Shown: positions 45,233 through 54,588, numbered from the stretch's first letter. The stretch is 64,000 nt of DNA from Bradyrhizobium erythrophlei (GCF_900142985.1 NZ_LT670849.1:4170501-4234500), one strand, 5' to 3'. Notes: generated from the letters alone by a model not told the origin. Numbers and translations: made by a program.

Positions 45233-46083
45233 CAGATGTTGGCGACGGGTTCCACCGACATGCTTTCGAAGGTGGTATCGAACCACTTCTTCTGGAGTGC
45301 GTACATCGAGCCGTCCTTGCGCGCGCCGAGCAGGAAGTCGTTGAAGACCTTCAGAAGCTCCGTGTTGCCCTTCTGCACGGCCCAGGCAATGTAGGTGGGT
45401 TTGGAGATGGCTTCGCCGAGTTCGAAGACCGTCGGCTTTTCCTTTGCGACCGTGGCCAGGCTGAGAAACGTATTGACGACGAAGTCGATGCGGCCAATCG
45501 AGAGGTCCTGATAGGCTTCGGGATAGCCCTGATACGTCACGATCTTGCCGAGCGTGCCACCGGTCGCCTTCAGCATATCCTCGAGCTGCGGCAGCAGCTT
45601 CAGCATGGCGCTTCCGGCTTCGACGCCGAGCGGCTTGCCGGAAAGGTCCTTGATCGACGTGATCTTGGGGTCGCCCTTGCGCTTGAGATAGAAGTCGACG
45701 GAGGCGGCGACCGGGCTGGTGAAATCGAGGGCCTGGATACGTTCGGGGGTAACGAGGATCGCCGTCACGGCCGCATCGTATTTTCCGCTGCTGACGCCCG
45801 GCAGAATGCCGGTCCATGGGATGATGTCCTGACGGACCTCGAACCCAACCTTCTTCTTCAGCATCTCGAGCAGTTCCTGATCGTAGCCGGTGGCCACGCC
45901 GTCCTTCATGAATTCAAAAGGCCGGTAATCGTCCTCGGTGGCGACCGTCATGAAGCCGCGCTTGGTGATGCCCGCAAGCGTTTCCGCCCGGCCCGAACGA
46001 GGCAGGCCGATCGCTGCGGCGGCGGAAGCTGCGCCCATCAGCATGTGACGTCTGGTCAGGCCGGAATCAATCTTCGAAGCCAT
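45232..46083 (-). CDS. Amino-acid ABC transporter substrate-binding protein (family 3)
   Basis: The protein has 283 residues. A Tat-like or Sec signal (LTRRHMLMGAASAAAAIGLP) precedes the mature part. Family 3 signs are GFMTVATEDDYRPFEFMKDG, TGYDQELLEMLKKKVGFEV, DAAVTAILVTPERIQALDFT and GVEAGSAMLK. It binds a polar amino acid or opine-like solute. It is encoded downstream of a PhyH-type dioxygenase on the same strand (110 bp apart). Confidence 0.9.
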   Translation of the reverse strand: MASKIDSGLTRRHMLMGAASAAAAIGLPRSGRAETLAGITKRGFMTVATEDDYRPFEFMKDGVATGYDQELLEMLKKKVGFEVRQDIIPWTGILPGVSSGKYDAAVTAILVTPERIQALDFTSPVAASVDFYLKRKGDPKITSIKDLSGKPLGVEAGSAMLKLLPQLEDMLKATGGTLGKIVTYQGYPEAYQDLSIGRIDFVVNTFLSLATVAKEKPTVFELGEAISKPTYIAWAVQKGNTELLKVFNDFLLGARKDGSMYALQKKWFDTTFESMSVEPVANI

Positions 46084-46192
46084 GTCGATCTCCTGTTGCT
46101 ACCGTTTTGCGCTGTTAAAATCAGGCAAGGAGCGTGCCATCGGGCGTCCGTTCTGCTTGCGCTATCGAGCGGCTGCTCCGCATTTGCATCGT

Positions 46193-47032
46193 TCAGGCGG
46201 CGGATTGGTCCGCGCGGCGCGCGGCCTGGATGGTGGCGGCCTGGTCGCGGTACCGCGCCCAGATCGAATCCAGATACTCCATCGAGACGGGATCTAGGTC
46301 CGTTCGGGGTTCGGGATCCCGGCTCCAATGGCCATAGGCGTCGACGCCGGCGACCGGCATCGCTGAACGCGGACCGAGCGTCGAGCGGACGTGGGCGGCC
46401 ATGTAGAAAAACGCCACGCCGATGCGCCGGTCGTCCGAGCGGTTCGGCAGCGAGTCATGCGCGGTGCGCTCGTGGTGCAGGGAGAACTGCCCGGGTTCGA
46501 GCGGCATTTCGACCGCGAGGTTGTCGTCGATTCCCTGCAACGACTGGCCGCGCGCCAGCAGATTATTCGCATCGTAGGTTTCTTCATGGACCAGATCCGG
46601 CCCCCGGTGACTTCCGGGCAGGACGCGCAGGCAGCCGCTCTCTGAAGTCGCAGGCGACAACGCGATCCATGCCGTGACGCAGTCGTGCGGGTCGAGGCCG
46701 TAATAGGCCGAGTCCTGATGCCAGGAGACGAAGCGTATATCGCGCGCATTCTTGGCAAAGGCCGACGATCCGAACAGCAGCACGTCCGACCCTATGAGCG
46801 ATTGCACGGCTTCAACGATGGCGGGGTGGCGGGCGAGTTCGCACATCCAGGGGAAGGCGAGGTGGGCCTTGATCTTGAGACGCTTGTTGACCTCCTCGCC
46901 GGACTGGGCTTCGTAAGTCTCGATCCGGCCACGCAGCGTGGCGGCCTCTGTCGAGGAAATAGCGTTGAGCGGGAAAAGGTAGCCGCTGGTTTGGAAGAAA
47001 TCGATTTGTTGCTGCGTCAGCCCAGAGCCCAT
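46193..47032 (-). CDS. Phytanoyl-CoA dioxygenase (PhyH)-family Fe(II)/2-oxoglutarate enzyme
   Basis: This encodes 279 residues from the ATG at 47032, which follows AGGAGAGCGACCG. The iron ligands are H105-x-D107 (SWHQDSAYYG) and a distal His in HHERTAHDSLPNRSDDRRIG (about H192), with the 2-oxoglutarate-binding arginine near 202. Bacterial members hydroxylate amino acids, ectoine-like compounds or chlorinated substrates. Because an amino-acid uptake operon follows on the same strand, the imported compound may be its substrate. A TetR-type operator lies in its promoter region. Confidence 0.88.
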   Translation of the reverse strand: MGSGLTQQQIDFFQTSGYLFPLNAISSTEAATLRGRIETYEAQSGEEVNKRLKIKAHLAFPWMCELARHPAIVEAVQSLIGSDVLLFGSSAFAKNARDIRFVSWHQDSAYYGLDPHDCVTAWIALSPATSESGCLRVLPGSHRGPDLVHEETYDANNLLARGQSLQGIDDNLAVEMPLEPGQFSLHHERTAHDSLPNRSDDRRIGVAFFYMAAHVRSTLGPRSAMPVAGVDAYGHWSRDPEPRTDLDPVSMEYLDSIWARYRDQAATIQAARRADQSAA

Positions 47033-47049
47033 CGGTCGCTCTCCTATTT

Positions 47050-47066
47050 CGATACTCCGCGTATCG
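47050..47066. promoter_or_regulatory. TetR-type operator between the dioxygenase and its divergent regulator
   Basis: CGATAC-TCCGC-GTATCG is a perfect 6-bp dyad around 5 nt, 18 bp upstream of the dioxygenase start and about 70 bp upstream of the regulator start. It is the likely binding site of the TetR protein encoded at 47136. Confidence 0.6.
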
Positions 47067-47135
47067 TTTCTATGATAGGAGCGGCTGTCAACGCCGAATT
47101 TTGTGCATTTCCCGCTTACAGGGGCGTTACGTCCG

Positions 47136-47783
47136 ATGATTGATCTTGCAAAGAAAAAGCGGGCGGCGGCCACGCCGGCAGCCCCCGCGCGGCTCGGAAG
47201 GCCGCGCGATGAAGCAGCCCGCGCCGCCATCTTGAGATCGGCCAACGCCATTCTCGAAGAGAAAGGGATCGGCGGCTTCACGATCGAAGCGGTTGCCGCG
47301 CGCGCCGGCGTCGCCAAAACCACCATCTACCGCTGGTGGCCGAGCAAGGGCGCGCTCGCGATGGCGGGTTTTCTGGCCGAGACCGCGCCCAAGATCTCCT
47401 ACCCGAATAGTGGCTCGGCGCGGGCCGATCTGATCAGCCAGTTGCGGCGGGTCGCATCCGTCTATGGCGGAAAAACTGGACGCGTGCTGGCGGCGATCCT
47501 GGCCGAGGGCCAGCGCGACCCCAATACGATGACGGCGTATATCGAGGGCTACGCGCGCCCGCGCCGCGAGGCGGCCAAAGCGATCCTGAGCGCCGGGGTT
47601 GAGCGGGGCGAGCTCCGGGCAGACATCGACCTCGAGGCGACGGTCGATGTGCTTTACGGACCGATCTACTACCGCATGCTCGTTCCGTTGGCGCCACTCG
47701 ATCCCAAATGGGCGGAGAAGATGGCAAACCATGTCTTTGCCGGACTGTTGAAGTCCAGGCCCACATCGCCAAAGCGATCCTAG
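47136..47783 (+). CDS. TetR/AcrR-family transcriptional regulator
   Basis: This encodes 215 residues from the ATG at 47136; a GTG at 47103 would add eleven residues. The HTH is GFTIEAVAARAGVAKTTIYR followed by WWPSKGAL. A C-terminal ligand-binding domain of the TetR_C_11/16 kind contains GRVLAAILAEGQRDPNTMTA. It is divergent from the PhyH-type gene and the ABC operon and probably represses them and itself through the dyad at 47050. Confidence 0.9.
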   Translation: MIDLAKKKRAAATPAAPARLGRPRDEAARAAILRSANAILEEKGIGGFTIEAVAARAGVAKTTIYRWWPSKGALAMAGFLAETAPKISYPNSGSARADLISQLRRVASVYGGKTGRVLAAILAEGQRDPNTMTAYIEGYARPRREAAKAILSAGVERGELRADIDLEATVDVLYGPIYYRMLVPLAPLDPKWAEKMANHVFAGLLKSRPTSPKRS

Positions 47784-47972
47784 CAGCGTGGGATTTGAGT
47801 GGATTAGATATTCGCTAACCACGGCTACCCACGAGGCCGCAGCCGAATGTCGGGTTTTGGGGTCAAGGCGGACGAGCGCCCTGCGCCTGACGAAATTCAC
47901 ACCCGGACTTTGGGAACCATTCCCCGGCGAGCCTATTGGCTCACTGACACAATCACTTTTTGGAGAAACGCC

Positions 47973-48281
47973 ATGAAAGCTTTCGCAATCACTCTGGCAG
48001 CCGCGGCAAGTACGCTTCTTGCGACCGCTGCTTCCGCTGCTCCGCTTTCCGCCAATGTATCAGTTGCACCGGAGAGCAATATTCAAAACGTTCGCATGGT
48101 CTGCGATGAAGTCGGTCGTTGCTGGCGCGAACGCGGCGAACGCCGCGTCGTCATCCGCGATGGACGCGATGATTACGGATATGCGCCTCGCGAGCGTTAC
48201 ATCGAGCGGCGTGGCTATGAGGAGCGTGGCGGTGTCGGCTTCAGCGTGCCCGGCGTGAGCGTCGGAATCGACCGCTACTGA
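47973..48281 (+). CDS. Small secreted Arg/Tyr-rich protein
   Basis: The product has 102 residues: signal peptide MKAFAITLAAAASTLLATAA (cut near ASAAPL), then NVRMVCDEVGRCWRERGERR, with two Cys seven residues apart, then a charged segment rich in R, Y, E and D, ending with FSVPGVSVGIDRY. GGAGA lies 7 nt before the ATG. A terminator follows. Similar small proteins are common in Bradyrhizobium; the role is unknown. Confidence 0.7.
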   Translation: MKAFAITLAAAASTLLATAASAAPLSANVSVAPESNIQNVRMVCDEVGRCWRERGERRVVIRDGRDDYGYAPRERYIERRGYEERGGVGFSVPGVSVGIDRY

Positions 48282-48307
48282 CGGATGATGAAGATTCGAT
48301 GAGAAAG

Positions 48308-48331
48308 GTCGCGGAGCAATCCGCGACTTTT
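48308..48331 (+). terminator. Rho-independent terminator
   Basis: GTCGCGGA and TCCGCGAC form a perfect 8-bp stem with loop GCAA, followed by TTTT, 27 nt after the stop of the small secreted protein gene. Confidence 0.85.
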
Positions 48332-48419
48332 CCTTTGGAGGCACGAAGCGGACGAGAGCAAGCTGCTTGACGTCCGCTGACCTAACGCGGACATTCGAAA
48401 CAAACTTCGTCAAGACGCC

Positions 48420-49316
48420 TCAGTCGCCTTCATTGTGCATGAGCTGCGCCGCGAGATAGTCGGAAATTGTCCTCACCTTAAGAGAGGGGCGGCGGCCGGT
48501 CGGATAAACGGCGTGCAGTTCGACCCAATCGAGCTGATAGTCGGAAAGGATCGGAACGACTTCGCCAGCCTCGAGCTCGGTCCGGCACATCCATCGCGAG
48601 GCGACAGCTATTCCAAGCCCGGCTTTCGCGCAGGCGATAACGCCATCGGCCGAGGTAACCGTTATCGACCCTTGCACGGTTACGGATTCTGCTTTCCCCG
48701 ATCGTGTGAAATTCCAGCCGCTCCGGCTGGAAAGACCAGGGCCGAGAATGCAGTCATGCCCGGCGAGATCGGCGAGCGTTCGCGGCATTCCCTTGCGCGC
48801 AAGATAGCCAGGCGAGGCAATGGCCATGCGCGGGGCCTTGCCCAGCAATCGCGCGCCAAATCCGGAATCCGGCAGCCGGCCCAGTCGCAGGGCCATATCG
48901 GCCCCCTCGGCGATCAGGTCCTCGGTCCGGTCCGACATCAGTAGTTCGATGCGCAGTTTCGGATGCTGCGTGACAAACCCGGGCAGACGAGGAATCACTT
49001 CGCGAGCTCCGAGTGCCCCCGACAATGCGACCCGTAATGTGCCACGCAGGCTGTCGACGCCGCGCGCCGCATTTTCGGCATCGTCAAGATCGCCCAGGAT
49101 TTGCTGCGCTCGCGCCAGAAACACCCGCCCGGCCTCGGTCGGCGTGACGTGCCGCGTGGTGCGCAAAAGCAGCTTGACGCCCAGCCGCGCCTCAAGGTCT
49201 GCGACCATCCGCGATATCGAAGGCTGCGACACCCCGAGCTCGCGCGCAACGCGAGAGAAGCTGCCGGTCTCGCCGGCGCGGACGAAGGCTGTCAGTTCCC
49301 GGAGCCGGTCACTCAT
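48420..49316 (-). CDS. LysR-family transcriptional regulator
   Basis: This encodes 298 residues from the ATG at 49316 (MSDRLRELTAFVRAGETGSF). HTH: FSRVARELGVSQPSISRMVA. The effector-binding domain contains LMSDRTEDLIAEGADMALRL. It is divergent from an SDR gene (119 bp away). The T-N11-A dyad at 49326-49340 in between is the likely binding site. Upstream ATGs such as 49364 are unlikely. Confidence 0.9.
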   Translation of the reverse strand: MSDRLRELTAFVRAGETGSFSRVARELGVSQPSISRMVADLEARLGVKLLLRTTRHVTPTEAGRVFLARAQQILGDLDDAENAARGVDSLRGTLRVALSGALGAREVIPRLPGFVTQHPKLRIELLMSDRTEDLIAEGADMALRLGRLPDSGFGARLLGKAPRMAIASPGYLARKGMPRTLADLAGHDCILGPGLSSRSGWNFTRSGKAESVTVQGSITVTSADGVIACAKAGLGIAVASRWMCRTELEAGEVVPILSDYQLDWVELHAVYPTGRRPSLKVRTISDYLAAQLMHNEGD

Positions 49317-49325
49317 ACGCTGGAT

Positions 49326-49340
49326 GTATAAGTCAGATAC
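49326..49340. promoter_or_regulatory. LysR-type T-N11-A dyad
   Basis: GTAT-AAGTCAG-ATAC is a perfect 4-bp dyad with 7-nt spacer, starting 10 bp upstream of the regulator gene and 96 bp upstream of the divergent SDR gene. Confidence 0.55.
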
Positions 49341-49435
49341 GAACTGTCCGTCTACCGCGCGCACGGTCCGATGTCATCTTTGGGAAGGCCGACGGGAGCC
49401 CGACGGCCGAAGAGGAAGCAACCAAGGAGGCGCAA

Positions 49436-50173
49436 ATGACGAAGACAGCTCTTATTACCGGAGCCACGAGTGGCATCGGCCGCGCGGTGGCCAACCAACT
49501 GGCGCAGTCGGGCGTTCAGGTCATCGTGGTCGGCCGCAACGTGCAGCGCGGCGAAGACACGATTTCGCAAATACGGGCCGCGGGCGGGAAAGCCGATTTC
49601 ATCGCTTCCGACCTTCGCGATGCCGCGAGCGCCCGTGTAGTTGCGAAGAAGGCCCTCGAGTTGGGTAAGGGCCACGTCGACATCCTGATCAACAACGCCG
49701 GCGTGTTCCCATTCGGCCCGACGCATGAAATGAGCGAGGCGTCATTCGACGACGTCTATGCGCTCAACGTGAAGGTTCCCTTTTTCCTTGTCGCCGAGCT
49801 TGCTCCGTTGATGGCGGAGCGCGGCAAAGGAGCAATCGTCAACGTTTCGACGATGGTGGCCGACTATGGCGCGCCGGGCTTGAGCCTGTACGGATCAAGC
49901 AAGGCTGCAATCAATCTACTGACCAAGGCCTGGGCGGCCGAATATGGACCCAAGGGCGTCCGCGTAAATGCGGTCAGTCCCGGCCCGACGCGGACCGAAG
50001 GCACGGCGGCAATGGGTGAGGATGCGCTGCGGCATCTTGCGGCGCAAGCACCCGCCGGGCGTCCGGCTGCGCCAGAGGAGATTGCCGAGGCGATCGTGTT
50101 CCTGACCAGCGACCGCGCCAGCTTCATCCAGGGTGCGATTGTGCCGGCCGATGGCGGCCGGACGGCCGTATGA
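49436..50173 (+). CDS. Classical short-chain dehydrogenase/reductase (SDR)
   Basis: The protein has 245 residues with LITGATSGIG (6-15), NNAG (86-89), S138, and Y152-x3-K156 (YGSSK), ending PADGGRTAV. All catalytic residues are present. It is controlled, by position, by the divergent LysR protein, and is followed after 66 bp by a PRISE-like reductase gene. The substrate is unknown. Confidence 0.92.
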   Translation: MTKTALITGATSGIGRAVANQLAQSGVQVIVVGRNVQRGEDTISQIRAAGGKADFIASDLRDAASARVVAKKALELGKGHVDILINNAGVFPFGPTHEMSEASFDDVYALNVKVPFFLVAELAPLMAERGKGAIVNVSTMVADYGAPGLSLYGSSKAAINLLTKAWAAEYGPKGVRVNAVSPGPTRTEGTAAMGEDALRHLAAQAPAGRPAAPEEIAEAIVFLTSDRASFIQGAIVPADGGRTAV

Positions 50174-50239
50174 ACGTGACAGCCATCCGCATGGTCATCT
50201 TTGGCGAGCGAGCCTCGCCAACAACGAGGAACTGAAACC

Positions 50240-51340
50240 ATGAGCGCAACCGACGCAAACAAGGTGCTCGTCACGGGTGCCAGCGGCCTGCTGGGTGTCG
50301 CCACTATCGAAAAATTTCTTTCCGCGGGCTGGGAGGTCGTCGGAGTATCGCGTCGCAAGCCGGAGCTACCAAGCGGCCGCGACTTCGAGTTTCTGTCGGT
50401 CGATCTCCGCGACAAACAAGCCGCCCGCCTTGCGTTCGAACCGCTGACGGACATCACGCACATCGCCTATACCGCCTTGCATGAGAGGCCCGAATTGGTC
50501 GCGGGCTGGTCGAGCAAGGAACAGATCGAGACCAACAATGCCATGCTTCACAACGTGGTGGAGCCCATCGTGCGAATCGCCACCAATTTCCGGCACATCA
50601 GTATCCTGCAAGGAACAAAGATCTACGGCGTGCACCTTCACCCGATTCCTATCCCGGCCCGCGAGCGTGATGCTCGCAAGGACCATGAGAACTTCTTTTT
50701 CGATCAGGAAGCCTATGTGCGCGAGATGGGCGCCCGGCATGGCTTCAACTATACGGCCTTGCGTCCGCAGCTGGTAACCGGTGCCACCCCCGGTGCGTTA
50801 AACGTCCTTCCCGCAATCGGCGTCTATGCGGCGATCCGGCGCGAGAAGGGTGAACCGTTCGGCTTTCCCGGCGGCCCTTCGTTCGTGTGGGAAGCCGCGG
50901 ACGCAGACCTTGTCGCCGACGTCATGGTCTGGGCGGCGCAGTCGCCCCAGGCAGCGAACGAGGCATTCAATATCACCAACGGCGACGTGTTCGAGTGGCG
51001 TAACATGTGGCCAGCCATGGCCAAAGTTCTTGGTGTCGAAACGGGGCCGGACATGCCAACGAGCGTGACGGCCTACCTGAAGGAAAATGCGGATATCTGG
51101 GACCGGATCGTCATGAAGTACGGGCTTCGTTCGCGGAGCCTGCGGGAATTCGTCGGCCAGGGAGACCAGCACGCGGACTTCGCATTCGCCTACGGCGCGC
51201 CGGAAGGACCTCGGGCATTCGTGAGCACCGTCAAGCTGCGCCAGGCCGGGTTCACCAAGACAGTCGATACCGAGGACGCCTTCGGGAACGCGCTAAAGTC
51301 TTTGCTCGATCGCAAACTGCTGCCGTCCGTCACGAAATGA
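50240..51340 (+). CDS. PRISE-like NAD(P)-dependent reductase (progesterone 5-beta-reductase/iridoid synthase family)
   Basis: This encodes 366 residues from the ATG at 50240. The Rossmann motif is VTGASGLLG (11-19). The family marker LQGTKIYG carries K127 of the PRISE GTK motif. The NFYY motif, which carries the catalytic tyrosine in the plant enzymes, here reads NFFF (151-154), so that hydroxyl is missing. Members reduce enones or oxo-aldehydes. It lies 66 bp after an SDR gene and is likely co-transcribed with it. Confidence 0.8.
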   Translation: MSATDANKVLVTGASGLLGVATIEKFLSAGWEVVGVSRRKPELPSGRDFEFLSVDLRDKQAARLAFEPLTDITHIAYTALHERPELVAGWSSKEQIETNNAMLHNVVEPIVRIATNFRHISILQGTKIYGVHLHPIPIPARERDARKDHENFFFDQEAYVREMGARHGFNYTALRPQLVTGATPGALNVLPAIGVYAAIRREKGEPFGFPGGPSFVWEAADADLVADVMVWAAQSPQAANEAFNITNGDVFEWRNMWPAMAKVLGVETGPDMPTSVTAYLKENADIWDRIVMKYGLRSRSLREFVGQGDQHADFAFAYGAPEGPRAFVSTVKLRQAGFTKTVDTEDAFGNALKSLLDRKLLPSVTK

Positions 51341-51712
51341 TCGGACCAGGATACACAATCGTTTTGGGCGACTGACGCCTGCCGGATGGCTGGTGTTCGA
51401 CGATGCGCTAGCGTTGGCCCCAGCGACATGTCAGCTATTGCCACTTCCCTGGATTGACCCAAAAACGTAGGTTGGGTCGTTTGAAAAGGTCCTTTACACG
51501 CCCAAGCTGGGCCAAGGGCGCCGAGATAAAAAAATGCGCTAAGGAACTGAAGCTTTCCCGGGCACGGCAAAATGCCGGAAAGAGCCATTCCCAATTTTCG
51601 TTTCCCGGTTTAGGCTCCTCACAGGCGCCGGCCAACGGCGCGAACGCGAAAAAATCCGCGTCAGGAGCGAGCGGACGTAATCCGCCGGTCCAAAAAATGG
51701 GGAGTTCACGCG
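51341..51712. other. Intergenic region upstream of the molybdenum hydroxylase
   Basis: No gene is seen. A perfect 7-bp dyad, GACCCAA (51456-51462) and TTGGGTC (51472-51478) with 9-nt spacer, may be an operator. Confidence 0.4.
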
Positions 51713-52180
51713 ATGAACCAGCCGTTCAAGCTCGACGTCAACGGCCAAACTCACTCCATCAATGCCGATCCGGATATGCCGTTGCTGTATGCGCTGCGCA
51801 ACGATGTCGGTCTCAACAACCCTCATTTCGGCTGTGGATTGGCGCAATGCGGTGCCTGCACCGTGCATGTCGATGGCCAGCCGACGCGTTCTTGTGTGAC
51901 GCCTCTATCGGCTGTCGGTGAATCCAAGATCGTGACACTGGCAGGTCTTGGCACTCCCGAAAAACCGCACCCATTGCAGGCCGCCTATGTCGAGGAGCAG
52001 GTGCTGCAATGCGGCTACTGCATCAATGGCTGGTTGATGACCGCGGCAGCATTCCTGCGCGATAACAAGAAACCGACGGAAGATCAGATCAAGGATGCAT
52101 TGTCCGGATTGAAGTGCCGTTGCGGTACCCACATCAGCATTCTCAAGGCGGTCAAGCGCGCCGCCGAGATGATGGGCTGA
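51713..52180 (+). CDS. (2Fe-2S) small subunit of a molybdenum hydroxylase (IorA-like)
   Basis: The protein has 155 residues. A plant-type [2Fe-2S] cluster motif lies in HFGCGLAQCGACTVHVDGQP and SC, and a second cluster in LQCGYCINGWLM and GLKCRCGTHISIL. This is the usual electron-transfer subunit of isoquinoline 1-oxidoreductase and aldehyde dehydrogenases. It passes electrons from the molybdenum site of the next protein. The next gene starts 12 bp downstream. Confidence 0.93.
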   Translation: MNQPFKLDVNGQTHSINADPDMPLLYALRNDVGLNNPHFGCGLAQCGACTVHVDGQPTRSCVTPLSAVGESKIVTLAGLGTPEKPHPLQAAYVEEQVLQCGYCINGWLMTAAAFLRDNKKPTEDQIKDALSGLKCRCGTHISILKAVKRAAEMMG

Positions 52181-52192
52181 GGAGGGGGAGCC

Positions 52193-54478
52193 ATGACAAA
52201 GTTCGAAAACGCAACTTCGCTCACCCGTCGTTCTGTATTGCTCGGCGGCGGCGCCCTGGTGGTGTCGATTGGTGCCGGCGTCACGCTCGATACCGTGCTG
52301 ACGATTGGTCAAGCTTACGCGCAAGGGACAAAGCCGCCGCTGACGCCAGAGCAGCTATCGTCGTACATCGCGGTGAATGCCGACGGCCGCGTCGCGGCCT
52401 ACTTCGGCAAGATGGATATGGGGCATGGACTGCACGTTGCGGTCGCCCAGATCGTAGCCGAAGAGCTCGACGTTCCTTTCAAGAGCGTCAAGGTCTTCAT
52501 GGCCGATACGGCTACCTCTGTAAATCAGGGCGGTGCATCGGGGTCTACCGGCATCCAGCTTGGCGGCAAACAAATGCGTGTGGCGGCGGCGGAAGCGCGC
52601 CGTGTGTTGGTCGAAATGGCGGCGGGACGATTGTCGGTGCCGATTGACAAGCTGACGGTCAATGATGGCGTTGTCAGCGCTATCGATGACAAAGCCAAGA
52701 GCGTTTCTTATGCGCAATTGATCGGCGGCCAGTATTTCAACATCAAGCTCGACTGGAACAAGGAGATCGGCAACGCACTGTATGCACCGGGCAAGGCGAT
52801 GCCAAAAAAGCCCAGCGAACACAAAATCGTTGGTCAGCCGATCAAGCGCGAAGACGTCGCGCCGAAAGTCTTCTGCGAGGAGGACTTCGTCACTGACGTC
52901 AAAGTTCCCAATATGATGCACGGCCGCATGATCCGGCCGTCGGTCGCCGGCTCGGTACCCGTCAAGATCGATGAGAGCTCGATCAGGGATATTCCGGGCG
53001 CCAGGGTCGTCTGGCAAAAAGGTTTTCTTGGCGTCGTCGCTGACCGGGAATGGGACGCAATCCGGGCGGTCGAAAAGCTGAAGGTCGAGTGGTCTGCCGA
53101 GGCACAGCCTTTTCCGCTACAGGCCTCACTGTTCGATCACATTCGAAAAGCCCCGGTGCGAAAGCGCATGGTGGAGAAAGAAAACGGTGATTTGGATGCG
53201 GCCTTCAATACGGCAACCAAAATCATCGAGGCCGATTATGAGTGGCCATTTCAGTCGCATGCCAGTATGGGACCGGCCTGTTCACTTGTAGAGATCAAGG
53301 ACGGCAACGTCACCTGCTGGAGTGGGACGCAAAAATCTCATTTCGTTCGGGATGGACTGGCTGCCGTGCTGCAAGTCCCTCCAGATCGCGTTCATGTGAT
53401 CTTCAAGTCGGGGCCAGGCTCCTATGGCCGCAACGACGCCGATGACTGCGCGATGGATGCCGCCATTCTCGCTCAAGCGGTCGGCCGTCCGGTACGGCTG
53501 CAGTACATGCGCGATCAGGGCACCGGCTGGGACCCAAAGGGACCTGCCTCCGTTCATCGGGCGAAGGCCGGGCTCAATGCCGCCGGCGAGGTGATCGCGT
53601 ACGAGTTCAACAGCAAGGCTTTCTCGCGCGTCGACGTCGATACCAACGGTGGAAAACCGCCGGATACGCTGACAGGGCAGGCTCTCGGCGTTGCCTTGAA
53701 ATCAGGTGATGGTTTTGGTGTGCCGGCGGAATCCTATGAGATAGCCAACAAGCGGATGACGTGGGAGACTATTCCGCCACTGCTCGATCGCTCATCCCCC
53801 CTGCGCACGTCCCATTTGCGCGATCCGGTAGGACCGCAGATTCATTTCGCCAGCGAATCCTTCATCGATGAGCTGGCGGCGGCGGTGAACGCCGATCCAA
53901 TCGAGTTCCGCCTCCGTCATGTCAAGGACCCTCGCGATATCGCTGTCATCAAGGCAGCGGCGCAGAAGGCCAATTGGGAAACGCGGACATCGCCACGACG
54001 CGACCAGACTGGCGCCAAGGTGTCCGGCCGTGGCATCGCTTACGCTCAACGTAACGGCACCCGCGTCGCCGTTATCGCCGAGGTCGATGTCGATCGGTCG
54101 AATGGAAAGATTTGGGCGCGCAAATTCACGGTGGCGCATGATTGCGGGCAGATCATCAACCCGGACGGTCTGGTGAAATGCGTCGAGGGCAACATCGTGC
54201 AGGGTGTTAGCCGCGCTCTGTGGGAGGAGGTCACCTTCGATCGTAACGCCGTCACCAGCGTGGACTGGATCACGTATCCGATCCTCGACATCACGGAAAC
54301 GCCGGGCCAGGTCGACGTCGTCTTGATCAACTATCCAGACATCGCTCCGTCGGGTGCGGGGGAGCCTTCGATACGTCCGGTGGCCGCCGCGATCGGTAAT
54401 GCAATCTTCGATGCGACAGGCGTGCGCATTCGCCGAGTTCCGTTCTCGCCGGAGCGGGTTAAGGCAGCGTTCTCGTAG
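52193..54478 (+). CDS. Molybdopterin-binding large subunit of a molybdenum hydroxylase (IorB-like)
   Basis: This 761-residue xanthine dehydrogenase-family protein has a Tat signal (LTRRSVLLGGGALVVSIGAG, R12-R13). Cofactor-binding segments include DMGHGLHVAVAQIVAEELDV and QGGASGSTGIQLGGKQMR. The catalytic glutamate is E724 in SGAGEPSIRP. The single-chain large subunit without a separate FAD subunit is the IorAB/aldehyde dehydrogenase plan. Electron acceptors are probably membrane cytochromes, none encoded here. The substrate is probably a heteroaromatic compound or an aldehyde. Confidence 0.92.
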   Translation: MTKFENATSLTRRSVLLGGGALVVSIGAGVTLDTVLTIGQAYAQGTKPPLTPEQLSSYIAVNADGRVAAYFGKMDMGHGLHVAVAQIVAEELDVPFKSVKVFMADTATSVNQGGASGSTGIQLGGKQMRVAAAEARRVLVEMAAGRLSVPIDKLTVNDGVVSAIDDKAKSVSYAQLIGGQYFNIKLDWNKEIGNALYAPGKAMPKKPSEHKIVGQPIKREDVAPKVFCEEDFVTDVKVPNMMHGRMIRPSVAGSVPVKIDESSIRDIPGARVVWQKGFLGVVADREWDAIRAVEKLKVEWSAEAQPFPLQASLFDHIRKAPVRKRMVEKENGDLDAAFNTATKIIEADYEWPFQSHASMGPACSLVEIKDGNVTCWSGTQKSHFVRDGLAAVLQVPPDRVHVIFKSGPGSYGRNDADDCAMDAAILAQAVGRPVRLQYMRDQGTGWDPKGPASVHRAKAGLNAAGEVIAYEFNSKAFSRVDVDTNGGKPPDTLTGQALGVALKSGDGFGVPAESYEIANKRMTWETIPPLLDRSSPLRTSHLRDPVGPQIHFASESFIDELAAAVNADPIEFRLRHVKDPRDIAVIKAAAQKANWETRTSPRRDQTGAKVSGRGIAYAQRNGTRVAVIAEVDVDRSNGKIWARKFTVAHDCGQIINPDGLVKCVEGNIVQGVSRALWEEVTFDRNAVTSVDWITYPILDITETPGQVDVVLINYPDIAPSGAGEPSIRPVAAAIGNAIFDATGVRIRRVPFSPERVKAAFS

Positions 54479-54542
54479 CAAACGGAAACACACGAAGATC
54501 TCATATCGGTGGCAGCGTTGCCGCAATAGCGCGGTCGCGTTC

Positions 54543-54588
54543 CCCGGATGCTGCGCAGCGCGCTAGCGGTGCGCTGCTGATCCGGGGT
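54543..54588. repeat. Palindrome after the molybdenum hydroxylase gene
   Basis: CCCCGGAT and ATCCGGGG bracket GCTGCGCAGCGCGCTAGCGG, giving a long imperfect hairpin, 65 nt after the stop. It may double as a terminator. Confidence 0.55.
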
